This document shows positions 1-7,579 of a stretch of 64,000 nucleotides of DNA, piece after piece. This DNA comes from Streptomyces davaonensis JCM 4913. GTDB lineage: Bacteria; Actinomycetota; Actinomycetes; Streptomycetales; Streptomycetaceae. The notes under the pieces were generated by a model. The model had not been told where the DNA came from. It made no database searches and saw nothing but the letters and a program-made list of their open reading frames with translations. The stretch's first letter is position 1; the number at the start of each line of letters is the position of its first letter. Position numbers and translations under genes: made by a program. The stretch spans positions 8,164,326 through 8,228,325 of the forward strand of contig NC_020504.1 of the NCBI RefSeq assembly GCF_000349325.1, in the 5' to 3' direction.

Positions 1-2
1 CC

Positions 3-419
3 ATCGGCAGCGACTGCTACTTCGGCCCGTACGTCTACATCACGTCCACGAACCACTCCTACGACGATCCGCACGAGCCCATCGGCAAGCAGTGGCCGCG
101 GATGGAGCCGGTGTCGATCGGCCCGGGGTGCTGGATCGGCACCGGCGCGGTGATCCTGCCGGGCGCGCGGATCGGCCGGAACGTGGTCGTCGCGGCCGGT
201 GCGGTGGTCCGGGGCGTGGTGCCGGACCACGCCGTCGTGGCGGGCGCGCCCGCCCGGGTCGTACGGCGCTGGACGCCGGCCGAGGGCTGGCAGCCGCCGC
301 TCAGGACGCCGGCGCCGGTGCCGATACCGGACGGGGTGACGCCGGAGCAGCTCGCGGCACTGGCGGAACTGGACGAGGAGTCGGCGGCGCGGCTGGCGCA
401 ACTGGATGCCGAGGCCTGA
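3..419 (+). CDS. Acyltransferase, left-handed beta-helix (hexapeptide) family, 5' truncated by window edge
   Basis: Reading frame 3 is open from the first base and gives about 138 C-terminal residues. The segment around residues 1-30 contains the catalytic-type NHSYDDP stretch of maltose/galactoside O-acetyltransferase-like enzymes. It is followed by imperfect hexapeptide repeats (IGPGCWIGTGAVILPGARIG, then VVVAAGAVVRG) and the typical ending VVAGAPARVVRRW, so the left-handed beta-helix is complete at its C-terminal end. A polar, Ala/Glu-rich tail of about 45 residues follows. Members transfer an acetyl or other acyl group from CoA to a sugar or small-molecule hydroxyl in the cytoplasm; the substrate cannot be read here. 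The stop lies 12 bases from the convergent permease stop. The internal ATG at 102 is not the real start. Confidence 0.85.
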   Translation: MGSDCYFGPYVYITSTNHSYDDPHEPIGKQWPRMEPVSIGPGCWIGTGAVILPGARIGRNVVVAAGAVVRGVVPDHAVVAGAPARVVRRWTPAEGWQPPLRTPAPVPIPDGVTPEQLAALAELDEESAARLAQLDAEA

Positions 420-431
420 GCCGGGGCCCGG

Positions 432-1289
432 TCAGCCGGTGGCCAGCAGCAAGGTCCCGGCCAGGGCCAGGCTCGCGCCCGCCGCCTGGACTCCGCGCAG
501 GCGTTCGTTCAGGACGAGGCGTGCGGCGAGGGCCGTCACCACCGGGTAGAGCGAGGCCAGTACGGCGGCCACGGTCACCGGGCCGTGCTGGGCGGCGACG
601 GAGTAGGTGCCGTTCGCTGCGACGTCGGCGAGGCCGACGAAGGCCAGGGCGAGCAGCGCGCCCCAGGGGAAACCGCCCTCCGGCAGGGCGACGGAACCGC
701 GCCGCACCGAGACGAACAGGGCGGTGCCGCCCACGACGACATTGGTCAGGCGCTGCACGAAAAGGGCGAGGAAGAGGCCGGTCACCGTGGTGGACGCCTC
801 GCTGATCAGCGCGACACACGTGCCGAACCCGAAGGCGCCGCCCAGCGTCAGCACGATGGTCCGCCGCTCCACCGAGCCGCCCCCGCGCTGCGGCCCGCCC
901 GCGAGGACCACGCCCGTCACGGCTACCGCGATGCCCGCGACCTGGACGAGACCGGGGCGCTCACCGAGCAGCAGCCCCACGGAGACGGGGACGGCCACGC
1001 TGAGCGCGGTGAGCGGGGAGACGACGCCCATGGGTCCCCGGGCGAGCGCCTCGTAGAAGCAGAGGATCGCCATCGGGCCGATCAGACCCGCGGCCACCGC
1101 GAACCACAGCCGGGGTCCGGCCTCGCTCCAGCCGCCGGTGGCCAGGACGACGGCACCGAGGACGACGACCGCGATCGACTGTGAGGCGACCACCACGGTG
1201 AGCGCGGGGGTGCGCCGTGTCAGCAGCCCGCCGCCGAAGTCCGCCAGACCCCAGAGCACGCTGGTGGCCAGGGCGAAGAGTGCTGTCAC
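432..1289 (-). CDS. DMT-superfamily (EamA) permease
   Basis: A 285-residue, strongly hydrophobic protein with about ten predicted membrane segments and the duplicated EamA layout. It opens with TALFALATSVLWGLADFGGG and ends at the tenth helix (AAGASLALAGTLLLATG). I chose the GTG at 1289 because the frame upstream of it is polar, lacks membrane segments and would overlap the divergent regulator. Such permeases export or import metabolites such as amino acids or purines; the substrate is not visible. It is divergent from a cupin-containing XRE regulator 106 bp away, which is a likely local controller. No unusual residues were seen. Confidence 0.85.
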   Translation of the reverse strand: MTALFALATSVLWGLADFGGGLLTRRTPALTVVVASQSIAVVVLGAVVLATGGWSEAGPRLWFAVAAGLIGPMAILCFYEALARGPMGVVSPLTALSVAVPVSVGLLLGERPGLVQVAGIAVAVTGVVLAGGPQRGGGSVERRTIVLTLGGAFGFGTCVALISEASTTVTGLFLALFVQRLTNVVVGGTALFVSVRRGSVALPEGGFPWGALLALAFVGLADVAANGTYSVAAQHGPVTVAAVLASLYPVVTALAARLVLNERLRGVQAAGASLALAGTLLLATG

Positions 1290-1395
1290 GGACGTCCTCG
1301 CAGTACAGTTCGGTGCACGATCATGTGCATCACACCGTAGTGCAGATTGTTGAACCCTTGCATCCAGAATATTGGACTCCGGAATGGGATGAATC
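1290..1395. promoter_or_regulatory. Divergent control region between permease and XRE-cupin regulator
   Basis: This 106-bp gap separates two divergent genes and is AT-richer than its surroundings. It holds three direct GTGCA copies (1313-1317, 1325-1329, 1340-1344) and, next to the regulator gene, an AATATT-centred dyad (TCCAGAATATTGGA, 1363-1376). These are the only repeated or symmetric words I see and are the best candidates for the regulator's binding sites. No confident -35/-10 pair was assigned. Confidence 0.4.
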
Positions 1396-1968
1396 GTGTC
1401 GGATCTTGACCTGCTGACCCAGTCCCTGGCCCGCAACGTCAAGCGCTGGCGCACCGAGCGCGGCTTCACGCTGGACACGCTCGCCGCCCGCGCCGGGGTC
1501 AGCCGCGGCATGCTCATCCAGATCGAACAGGCCCGCACCAACCCCAGCCTCGGCACGGTCGTGAAGATCGGGGACGCCCTCGGCGTCAGCATCCCGACCC
1601 TCCTCGACTACGAGCAGGGGCCGAAGGTGCGCGTGGTCCCCGCCGATCAGGTCGTGCGGATGTGGCACACCGACTCCGGCAGCTACAGCCGGCTCCTCGT
1701 CGGCACCGAGGCCCCGGGCCCGCTGGAGATGTGGAACTGGCGGCTGATGCCGGGCGAGGGCAGCGCCTCCGACCCGCACCCTGTCGGCACCGTCGAGCTG
1801 ATCCATGTCACGGCCGGTGAACTGCTGCTGACCGTCGACGGCGTGGAACACCGCGTCCCGGCGGGCGCGAGCGCCTACTTCGAGGCGAGTGCGGCGCACC
1901 GGTACGGCAACGACGGTGATGTGCCTGCCGAGTTGGTGCTGGTCGTCTCCGTGCCGCCCGTGCGCTGA
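1396..1968 (+). CDS. XRE-family regulator with C-terminal cupin sensor domain
   Basis: A 190-residue protein. Residues about 12-65 form a Cro/CI-type helix-turn-helix (FTLDTLAARAGVSRGMLIQI, then EQARTNPSLGTVVKIGDALG). Residues about 105-185 form a cupin_2 beta-barrel containing DPHPVGTVELIHVTAGELLL and a late AHRYGND histidine. Proteins of this design sense small metabolites through the cupin and often control a neighbouring transporter or catabolic gene. The start is a GTG giving MSDLDLLTQS. It is divergent from the EamA permease, which is the obvious first candidate target. The ligand is unknown. Confidence 0.88.
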   Translation: MSDLDLLTQSLARNVKRWRTERGFTLDTLAARAGVSRGMLIQIEQARTNPSLGTVVKIGDALGVSIPTLLDYEQGPKVRVVPADQVVRMWHTDSGSYSRLLVGTEAPGPLEMWNWRLMPGEGSASDPHPVGTVELIHVTAGELLLTVDGVEHRVPAGASAYFEASAAHRYGNDGDVPAELVLVVSVPPVR

Positions 1969-1998
1969 GCGCCGGTACGCGGTTGCTACCGTGCGGCC

Positions 1999-2556
1999 AT
2001 GCGCGCACCCATCGGACACTTCGACCAGGCCACTCCCGCCCCCGACTGCCTCGACGAGCTGACCGCCCCGGTCGCCGACGCGGTACGCCGCTGGAGCGCC
2101 AGCGTTCCCGCCGACCAGATCATCTACGTCGAGACCGACCCGCAGTGGGCCGACACCGCCGTCTTCGTCGAGCACTACGGCCAGGAGCTGCTCGAACAGT
2201 CCGCGAACTGCGTGGTGGTGGCGGGCAAGCGCGGGGGTGAGACCACCCTCGCCGCGTGCGTCGCGCTCTCTACAACCCGCGTCGACGTCAATGGCGCGGT
2301 CCGCCGCCAACTCGGCTCCCGCAAGGCGTCGTTCGCCGCCATGGACATCGCGACGGGCGAGACCGGCATGGAGTACGGCGGCATCACGCCGATCGGACTG
2401 CCCGACCACTGGCCGATCCTGGTGGACTCCGCGGTCGTCGACCTGCCGTACGTCCTCGTCGGCAGCGGCCGCCGCCGCGGCAAGCTGCTGGTACCGGGGA
2501 AGGCGTTCGCGGAGCTGCCGGGCGCCGTGGTTCTGGAGGGGCTCGGGGTCGCCTAG
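1999..2556 (+). CDS. YbaK/EbsC-family aminoacyl-tRNA deacylase-like protein
   Basis: A 185-residue protein with the YbaK/ProX fold. The conserved core runs from ANCVVVAGKRGGETTLAACV through RQLGSRKASFA to EYGGITPIGLP, the last being the glycine-rich loop that shapes the editing pocket. Family members hydrolyse mischarged tRNA, for example Cys- or Ala-tRNAPro, in trans. Specificity is not predictable here. The last codons are GTC GCC TAG, and the TAG is part of a CTAG into which a MITE has inserted, so the element begins exactly at the gene's end without changing the protein. The native downstream neighbour, before insertion, was the convergent CDF gene. Confidence 0.85.
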   Translation: MRAPIGHFDQATPAPDCLDELTAPVADAVRRWSASVPADQIIYVETDPQWADTAVFVEHYGQELLEQSANCVVVAGKRGGETTLAACVALSTTRVDVNGAVRRQLGSRKASFAAMDIATGETGMEYGGITPIGLPDHWPILVDSAVVDLPYVLVGSGRRRGKLLVPGKAFAELPGAVVLEGLGVA

Positions 2557-2756
2557 GGCCTGTTGTTCGGATCAGGCCGGCTGCAAGAAGCGGTGCAGGT
2601 CGGCCGGCCCGAGCGGGGTCTGGTGCGTGCAGCTGCAAGGCGGAGGAGGGCGGCGACGCGGAGCGTCGGCGACCGACGACAACGCGGCTGGGGGTACCCC
2701 CTCTGGGGGAGTGCGTGCCAGGGCCCGCGACGCCGGACTGATCCAAACGACAGGCC
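2557..2756. mobile_element. 200-bp MITE with ~27-bp terminal inverted repeats, flanked by CTAG duplications
   Basis: The left end begins GGCCTGTTGTTCGGATCAG and the complement of the right end begins GGCCTGTCGTTTGGATCAG; similarity continues to about 27 bp with a few mismatches. CTAG flanks both sides (2553-2556 and 2757-2760), as expected for a target duplication. The interior contains no credible coding sequence. Ends and CTAG/TA targeting fit a non-autonomous derivative of an IS5-family (IS427-like) element; the family assignment is inference. From memory, closely similar short elements are widespread in Streptomyces. Confidence 0.8.
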
Positions 2757-3164
2757 CTAGGTGTATTGACCCGCAGCGTTGTTTACGCGGCTGATCGGTG
2801 GGTGGCCGCCGAGTGCGGTGTGGCAGCGGTGGTGGTTGTAGGTGTGCAGGAAGTCTGTCAGGGCTGCGGTGCGTTCGGTGTTGCTGGTGTAGGGCCGTAG
2901 GTAGGCCCATTCGTCGAGCAGGGTGCGGTTGAAGCGTTCGACCTTGCCGTTGGTCTGCGGCCGGTAGGCGCGGGTCAGCTTGCCGATCGCGCTGAGGTCG
3001 GCCAGGGCCTGGCGCCAGGCGAAGCTCTTGCGGTAGGGCCAGGCGTTGTCGGTCAGGACCCGCTCGATGTGGTGGACACCGTGAGCGGTGAAGAAGGCTG
3101 CGGCACGGCGCAGGAAAGCGGCGCAGGTGGCGGCCTTCTCGTCGGAGTGGATCTCGCCGGGCAT
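2757..3164 (-). pseudogene. IS481-family transposase remnant (C-terminal half of DDE integrase core)
   Basis: The 135-residue frame carries the C-terminal part of an rve/DDE integrase domain: the second Asp region (ERVLTDNAWPYR), the block RAYRPQTNGKVERFNRTLLD with the last catalytic Glu, and the ending YNHHRCHTALGGHPPISRVNN. A full IS481 transposase is about 300-330 residues and starts with a helix-turn-helix; that half and the first catalytic Asp are absent, so it cannot be active. Its TAG stop is not inside the element: the frame runs out through the inverted repeat and stops in the duplicated CCTAGG, so the insertion site supplied the stop codon. Confidence 0.85.
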
Positions 3165-3278
3165 TACGGTGAGACACGAAGACCTCCGTGCGGTGCAGTC
3201 CTAGACAGCTCCACCACACCGGAGGTCTTCGCCATGATCAAGCACCGGCGAGCGTCAACAACGCTCGTGATCAATACA
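2762..3278 (-). mobile_element. IS481-family insertion sequence, internally deleted, with 6-bp CCTAGG target duplication
   Basis: The element starts TGTATTGACC (2762) and ends TGATCAATACA (3278), so its ends are 5'-TGT...ACA-3' inverted repeats. A second matched block, GCGTTGTT, follows a few bases inside each end. CCTAGG flanks both sides (2756-2761 and 3279-3284), the NCTAGN duplication known for IS481. At 517 bp it is about half a normal IS481-family element. An internal inverted repeat pairs GAAGACCTCCG near 3178 with CGGAGGTCTTC near 3223-3233 and marks the side where the transposase N-terminus is missing. Confidence 0.85.
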
Positions 3279-3279
3279 C

Positions 3280-4299
3280 CTAGGCCCCGGTGTGGTGGGC
3301 CAGTGCCTGGTGCGGGTCCGCCTCGCCCGGCAGCGGTGCCGGGTCCGCGTGGACCAGGGCCGCGGTGAGCCGGGGGACGGCGTGCAGGAGGGCGTGTTCG
3401 GCGTCCACGGCTATGGCGTGGGCCTGTCGTACCGTCGCCTCGCCGTCCACCACCACCGCGACCTCGGCCCGCAGCCGGTGCCCGATCCAGCGCAGCCGCA
3501 GCTCACCCACCCCGCGCACCCCTGGCACGTCCCGCAGCGCCTGCTCGGCACGGTCCACCAGGGCCGGGTCCACGGCGTCCAGCACCCGCCGGAACACCTC
3601 CCGCGCCGCGTCCCGCAGCACCAGCAGGATCGCCGCGGTGATCGCCAACCCCACGATCGGGTCCGCCAGTTGCCAGCCGACCGCCGCCCCGCCCGCGCCC
3701 AGCAGCACCGCAAGTGAGGTGAATCCGTCGGTGCGGGCATGCAGTCCGTCGGCGACCAGCGCGGCCGAACCGATCGACCGGCCGACGCGGATCCGGTACC
3801 GCGCCACCCACTCATTGCCCGCGAAGCCCACCAGCGCGGCGGCCGCGACGGCGGGCAGATGTGTCACCGGGCGGGGGTCGAGCAGTCGGTCGACGGCCGT
3901 CCATCCGGCGAACGCCGCCGAGGCCGCGATGGTCAGCACGATCACCAGACCCGCCAGATCCTCGGCGCGGCCGTAGCCGTAGGTGAAGCGCCGGGTCGCC
4001 GCGCGACGGCCGAGGACGAAGGCGATGCCGAGGGGTACGGCGGTCAGCGCGTCGGCGGTGTTGTGCGCGGTGTCGCCGAGCAGCGCGACCGACCCGGACA
4101 GGGCCACGACGACCGCCTGCACGAGCGCGGTCGCGCCGAGCACCGCCAGCGACACCCACAGCGCGCGCATCCCGCGGGCCGAGGACTCCAGGGCGGAGTC
4201 GAGCTTGTCGGCGGTGTCGTGGGAGTGCGGTTTGAGGAAGTGGGCGATGCGGTGACGACGAGGGTGCGGGTGCTTGTGGTGGTGGTGCGGGTGGCTCAC
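3280..4299 (-). CDS. Cation diffusion facilitator (CDF) metal exporter
   Basis: A 339-residue membrane protein. It has a His-rich N-terminus (HPHHHHKHPHPRRH), six membrane segments, the metal-site pairs HNTAD in helix 2 and HARTD in helix 5, and a cytoplasmic C-terminal ferredoxin-like domain. This is the standard CDF design, exporting Zn(II), Co(II) or similar ions in exchange for protons. The GTG at 4299 is preceded by GGAAGGGGGA and gives a start just before the His-rich segment; an upstream ATG at 4383 would overlap the divergent regulator. The TAG stop lies in the CCTAGG duplicated by the IS481 remnant and remains intact. The divergent ArsR gene probably controls it. Confidence 0.9.
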   Translation of the reverse strand: MSHPHHHHKHPHPRRHRIAHFLKPHSHDTADKLDSALESSARGMRALWVSLAVLGATALVQAVVVALSGSVALLGDTAHNTADALTAVPLGIAFVLGRRAATRRFTYGYGRAEDLAGLVIVLTIAASAAFAGWTAVDRLLDPRPVTHLPAVAAAALVGFAGNEWVARYRIRVGRSIGSAALVADGLHARTDGFTSLAVLLGAGGAAVGWQLADPIVGLAITAAILLVLRDAAREVFRRVLDAVDPALVDRAEQALRDVPGVRGVGELRLRWIGHRLRAEVAVVVDGEATVRQAHAIAVDAEHALLHAVPRLTAALVHADPAPLPGEADPHQALAHHTGA

Positions 4300-4372
4300 G
4301 GGTCCCCCTTCCGGTGGCGGAGGTGGACTTACCCCGTCCACAACGCCATTATGTGCGTATGAGCGCACGCAT
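4300..4372. promoter_or_regulatory. CDF/ArsR divergent promoter with candidate ArsR operator
   Basis: Only 59 bp separate the two starts. An interrupted dyad, TGTGCG-6-CGCACG (4352-4369), covers the ATG of the arsR-type gene; together with the TATGAGCGCA segment it resembles operators bound by metal-sensing ArsR/SmtB proteins. Binding there would block both genes. The dyad is imperfect by one base, so this is a candidate only. Confidence 0.4.
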
Positions 4373-4718
4373 GCACCTGTCACCTGCGCACGATGCGCAC
4401 CCGCGCACCCCCGGCGAGGAACAGTTCGCCCTCGCCGCCGAGCTTCTCGCCCTCCTCGGCGACCGCACCCGGCTCACCCTGCTGCACGCACTGGCCGGGG
4501 GAGAGGCCGATGTCAGCACGCTCACCGAGGCGTGCGGAGCGGCCCGGCCCGCCGTCAGCCAGCATCTGGCGCGGCTGCGTCTCGCCGGTCTGGTGAACAC
4601 CCGCAAGCAGGGCCGCCGGGTGATCTACTCCCTCGGCGACGGCCATCTGCGGCGACTGGTCGACGAGGCGCTGAGCGTGGCGGACCACCGGCTCAGCGAC
4701 CGGCCCGTGCATGAATGA
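4359..4718 (+). CDS. ArsR/SmtB-family metal-responsive repressor
   Basis: A 119-residue winged-helix protein. The DNA-binding segment is VSTLTEACGAARPAVSQHLA followed by RLRLAGLVNTRKQGRRVIYS, a classic ArsR signature. The N-terminus (MSARMHLSPAHDAHPRTPGE) and C-terminus (LSVADHRLSDRPVHE) are rich in His and Asp, as in Zn/Ni/Co sensors with alpha5-type sites, and there is one Cys in the recognition region. It probably represses the divergent CDF exporter and itself until metal binds. The ATG at 4359 fits domain length; an upstream in-frame start at 4314 would run across the divergent promoter. Confidence 0.88.
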   Translation: MSARMHLSPAHDAHPRTPGEEQFALAAELLALLGDRTRLTLLHALAGGEADVSTLTEACGAARPAVSQHLARLRLAGLVNTRKQGRRVIYSLGDGHLRRLVDEALSVADHRLSDRPVHE

Positions 4719-4730
4719 CGTCGGTACGGC

Positions 4731-5954
4731 TCAGTAGTCGGCGCTCTTGCCGAGGTACTGCTCCGCGAAGGCCAGCGCCGCCGAGGGGGAGCCGAACAGG
4801 CGGCGCAGCCGGGCCAGGGTGGTCCCCGCGCGATGCGGATCACCCGAGGAGGTGCCGTGGTACACCTCCGACAGCCACTGCGAGAACTCCTGGTAGTCCC
4901 AGACCCGGCCGAGGCACGCCCGCGAATAGCCGTCCAGTCCGGCCGAGTCGCCCTCGGTGAGGAACGCGACCAGCGCGTCGCCCAGCAGGAAGGCGTCGTG
5001 CAGGGCGAGGTTCATGCCCTTGGCCGCGATCGGCGCGGTGAGATGGGCGGCGTCCCCGGCCAGGAAGAGCCGCCCGAACACCATGGGCTCCACCACGTAA
5101 CTGTGCATGTCCAGCACGCGCTTCTCGATCAGCCGCCCCTCGGTCAGCCGGGGCGCCCCGGCGGCGCCGAGCCGTTCCTGGAGCTCCGTCCAGACTCTGT
5201 CGTGGGACCAGTTCTCCGGGTCGTCGCCCGGCGGGCATTCCAGGTAGTACCGGGTCACCTCGGGGCTGCGCGCCATGTGCCCGGCGAATCCGCGCGGGTG
5301 CATGCCGAACACCACGCAGTCGTTGGACGGCGGCGCCTCGGCGAGCAACGCCAGCCAGCCGATGCCGTAGTCGTACCGCGAGACATGGGCACGCCCCGGT
5401 GCCACCGCGCCCCGGGACACCCCGCGCGCCCCGTCACAGCCCGCCACGAAGTCGCAGTACACGACGTGCCGTTGACCCGACTCGGGGTCGGTGTACGACA
5501 CCGAGGGCCGGTCGGAGTCCAGGTCGTGCAGTTCGACGTCCCGCACCCCGAACCGGATCGCGCCGCCCCGGACGTCCGCGTACTCCCGCACCAGGTCCGT
5601 CACCAGCAACGGCTGCGGATAGACGAAGTGGTGATGCCCCGTCAGCTCGGCGTACTCGAACCGGTAGCGCTCCCCGGCGAAGCGGAACTCGCACTCGTTG
5701 TGCACCTGGCCGCGCGCCAGCAGATTCCCCGCGAGGCCCCGCCGTTCGAGCCCGCGTACGGCCCACTCCTCCAGGACTCCGGCGCGGGGCCGGCGCTCGA
5801 TGAACTCACGGCTCTCGATCTCCAGGACCAGACAGTCCACGGACGCGGCCCGCAGGATGTTGCCGAGAGTGAGCCCGGCCGGTCCGGCGCCGACGACGAC
5901 CACCGGAAACCGTTGTGCGGCACCGGAGTTGAGGTGGGGGGAGGTGGAAGTCAC
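4731..5954 (-). CDS. pobA: 4-hydroxybenzoate 3-monooxygenase (FAD, NADPH-dependent)
   Basis: A 407-residue class A flavoprotein hydroxylase, close to the usual 390-400 for PobA. The FAD-binding GxGxxG motif is at the N-terminus (VVVGAGPAGLTLGNILR). A GD motif (CDGARGVSRGAV) lies mid-protein and the second FAD motif is GDAAHLTAPIAAKGMNLALH. Segments such as YYLECPPGDDPENW are PobA-like. It would convert 4-hydroxybenzoate to protocatechuate in the cytoplasm, feeding the beta-ketoadipate route, but no pca genes are in the window. The start is GTG, 7 bp downstream of the formylglycine-generating enzyme gene, so the two may be cotranscribed although no functional link is evident. Confidence 0.88.
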   Translation of the reverse strand: MTSTSPHLNSGAAQRFPVVVVGAGPAGLTLGNILRAASVDCLVLEIESREFIERRPRAGVLEEWAVRGLERRGLAGNLLARGQVHNECEFRFAGERYRFEYAELTGHHHFVYPQPLLVTDLVREYADVRGGAIRFGVRDVELHDLDSDRPSVSYTDPESGQRHVVYCDFVAGCDGARGVSRGAVAPGRAHVSRYDYGIGWLALLAEAPPSNDCVVFGMHPRGFAGHMARSPEVTRYYLECPPGDDPENWSHDRVWTELQERLGAAGAPRLTEGRLIEKRVLDMHSYVVEPMVFGRLFLAGDAAHLTAPIAAKGMNLALHDAFLLGDALVAFLTEGDSAGLDGYSRACLGRVWDYQEFSQWLSEVYHGTSSGDPHRAGTTLARLRRLFGSPSAALAFAEQYLGKSADY

Positions 5955-5961
5955 CCGAGCA

Positions 5962-6906
5962 TTATGAGACGTTCAGCGCACACCGGAACCCGGTGTGACC
6001 GCTGGAGCTGTCCGGGGTGTTGGTGCTGCGGGCCGCCACGCGGTAGCGGTTGCAGTAGGACGCGTGGCACATGTGGGAACCGCCGCGGATCACCTTCGCG
6101 GTGCCCTCGGCCGGGCCGGTCGGGTCGACGGACCCGCGATGCTCCGTGGTCCACCAGTCCCCGCACCACTCCCACACATTGCCCGAAGTGTTGTACAGGC
6201 CGAAGCCGTTGGGCTCGAAGGCGTCCACGGGCGCGGTGCCGCGATAGCCGTCTGCGGCGGTGTTCTTGGTGGGGAAGGTGCCCCGCCAGATGTTGCACCG
6301 GTGCTCGCCGTCGGGATCCAGTTCATCACCCCAGGGGTAGCGCCGCTGCTCCAGGCCGCCACGGGCCGCGTACTCCCACTCGGCCTCGGTGGGCAGCCGC
6401 TTGCCGGCCCAGGCCGCGTAGGCGGCCGCGTCGTACCAGGACACATGGACCACGGGATGGTCCCCGCGCCCCGCGAGATCGCTGCCCGGCCCCTCCGGCC
6501 GGTCCCAGGCGGCTCCCGTGACCGCGCACCACCAGGGCGTCCGCTCGGGCCGCGGGGCGCCGCGGCGCAGCGCGGCGGGCAGGAACCCGGCGAAGACGTA
6601 CGACCAGTCCAGGCGCTCGGCGTCGGTGACATGGCCCGTGTCGGCGACGAAGGCGGCGAACTCGTCGTTGCGCACCGCGCAGGCGTCGATCCGGAAGGGG
6701 GCCAGCCGCACCGCCCGCACCGGGCCCTCGCCGTCGTCGGGGAAGCCCTCGCTGTCCTCGGCGCCCATGAGGAACTCGCCGCCGGGGAGCAGGACCATGC
6801 CGTCGGTGGCAGCGGTGGGCGCCGTGTCGATCGGCTCGGGCCTGACCCGGCCACCCGTCTCTGACGCGGGCATGCAGCACGGGGCGGGGGACAGAGGCTC
6901 GGGCAT
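5962..6906 (-). CDS. Formylglycine-generating enzyme (aerobic sulfatase-maturing oxidase)
   Basis: A 314-residue FGE-sulfatase domain protein. The active-site segment is GGSHMCHASYCNRYRVAARS, with C280 and C285 in the Cx4C spacing that binds copper in true FGEs. NTPDSSSGHTGFRCALNV follows, closely matching human and mycobacterial FGE. The domain opens at about residue 36 with MVLLPGGEFLMG. FGE oxidises the Cys of a CxPxR motif in sulfatases to formylglycine. The ATG at 6906 has GAGGAAG upstream; the longer frame upstream is nonsense. No sulfatase gene lies in this window, so its client is elsewhere. Upstream on the same strand is a CoA-binding protein, downstream pobA. Confidence 0.9.
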   Translation of the reverse strand: MPEPLSPAPCCMPASETGGRVRPEPIDTAPTAATDGMVLLPGGEFLMGAEDSEGFPDDGEGPVRAVRLAPFRIDACAVRNDEFAAFVADTGHVTDAERLDWSYVFAGFLPAALRRGAPRPERTPWWCAVTGAAWDRPEGPGSDLAGRGDHPVVHVSWYDAAAYAAWAGKRLPTEAEWEYAARGGLEQRRYPWGDELDPDGEHRCNIWRGTFPTKNTAADGYRGTAPVDAFEPNGFGLYNTSGNVWEWCGDWWTTEHRGSVDPTGPAEGTAKVIRGGSHMCHASYCNRYRVAARSTNTPDSSSGHTGFRCALNVS

Positions 6907-6980
6907 CGGTTCTTCCTCGTGGACACGCGACGGATGCGAACCCCTGTCTACGGCATCGACCTGTGCGCCCCGCGTGAGGG

Positions 6981-7388
6981 TCACCGCAGCAGCGGTATCT
7001 CGATGGCCGGGCAGCGGTCCATGACCATCTCCAGGCCCGCCGCGCGGGTCCGGTCGTAGGCGGCCTCGTCGATCACGCCGAGCTGGAACCACACCGCCTT
7101 GGCGCCCTTGGCCACCGCCTCGTCGGCCAAGGCACCCGCCAGCTCGCTGTTGACGAAGACATCGACGACGTCCACCTCGAAGGGGATGTCCGCGAGAGAG
7201 GCGTAACCCTGCTCGCCGTGCACCGTCTCCGCCTTGGGGTGGACAGGCACCACGCGCTTGCCGTAGCGCTGGAGCACCGCGGCGACGCCGTACGCCGCAC
7301 GCCGCTGGTTCGACGACAGCCCGACCACCGCCCACGTGTCGCCGGACTCGGTGAGGATCTTGCGGATCGTCGCTTCGTCGCCGTACAC
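6981..7388 (-). CDS. CoA-binding (YccU-like) Rossmann protein
   Basis: A 135-residue single-domain CoA_binding protein, similar to the N-terminal nucleotide-binding module of succinyl-CoA synthetase. Visible blocks are DTWAVVGLSSNQRRAAYGVA, KRVVPVHPKAE and DVVDVFVNSE, with AVWFQLGV near the end. The biological role of stand-alone members is unknown. I chose the GTG at 7388 (VYGDEATIRKIL), which has GAGGAGG 8-9 bases upstream and matches the normal N-terminus; an ATG at 7409 would add seven residues. It is followed at 74 bp by the formylglycine-generating enzyme gene. Confidence 0.82.
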   Translation of the reverse strand: MYGDEATIRKILTESGDTWAVVGLSSNQRRAAYGVAAVLQRYGKRVVPVHPKAETVHGEQGYASLADIPFEVDVVDVFVNSELAGALADEAVAKGAKAVWFQLGVIDEAAYDRTRAAGLEMVMDRCPAIEIPLLR

Positions 7389-7579
7389 CGATGGCCTCCT
7401 CGACCTCATGACATCCCTGGTCTGGGGACAACGGCCAAGGGTGCGTGGAGATTCCCGCGAGGGCGCGTGCTGGTCGGCGGAGTTGACGGTCCGGATTCCC
7501 GGCACGCTCGGCGGCGCCCCGCTGTCCGGAAACCGTGCCGTGTGCTGCGCCCGGGCGCGCGCCCGCCTAGGCTCGGGGA

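Noticed and set aside
2563..2760. Short ORFs inside the MITE
   Set aside because: No start context or family pattern; the element is non-coding by structure.
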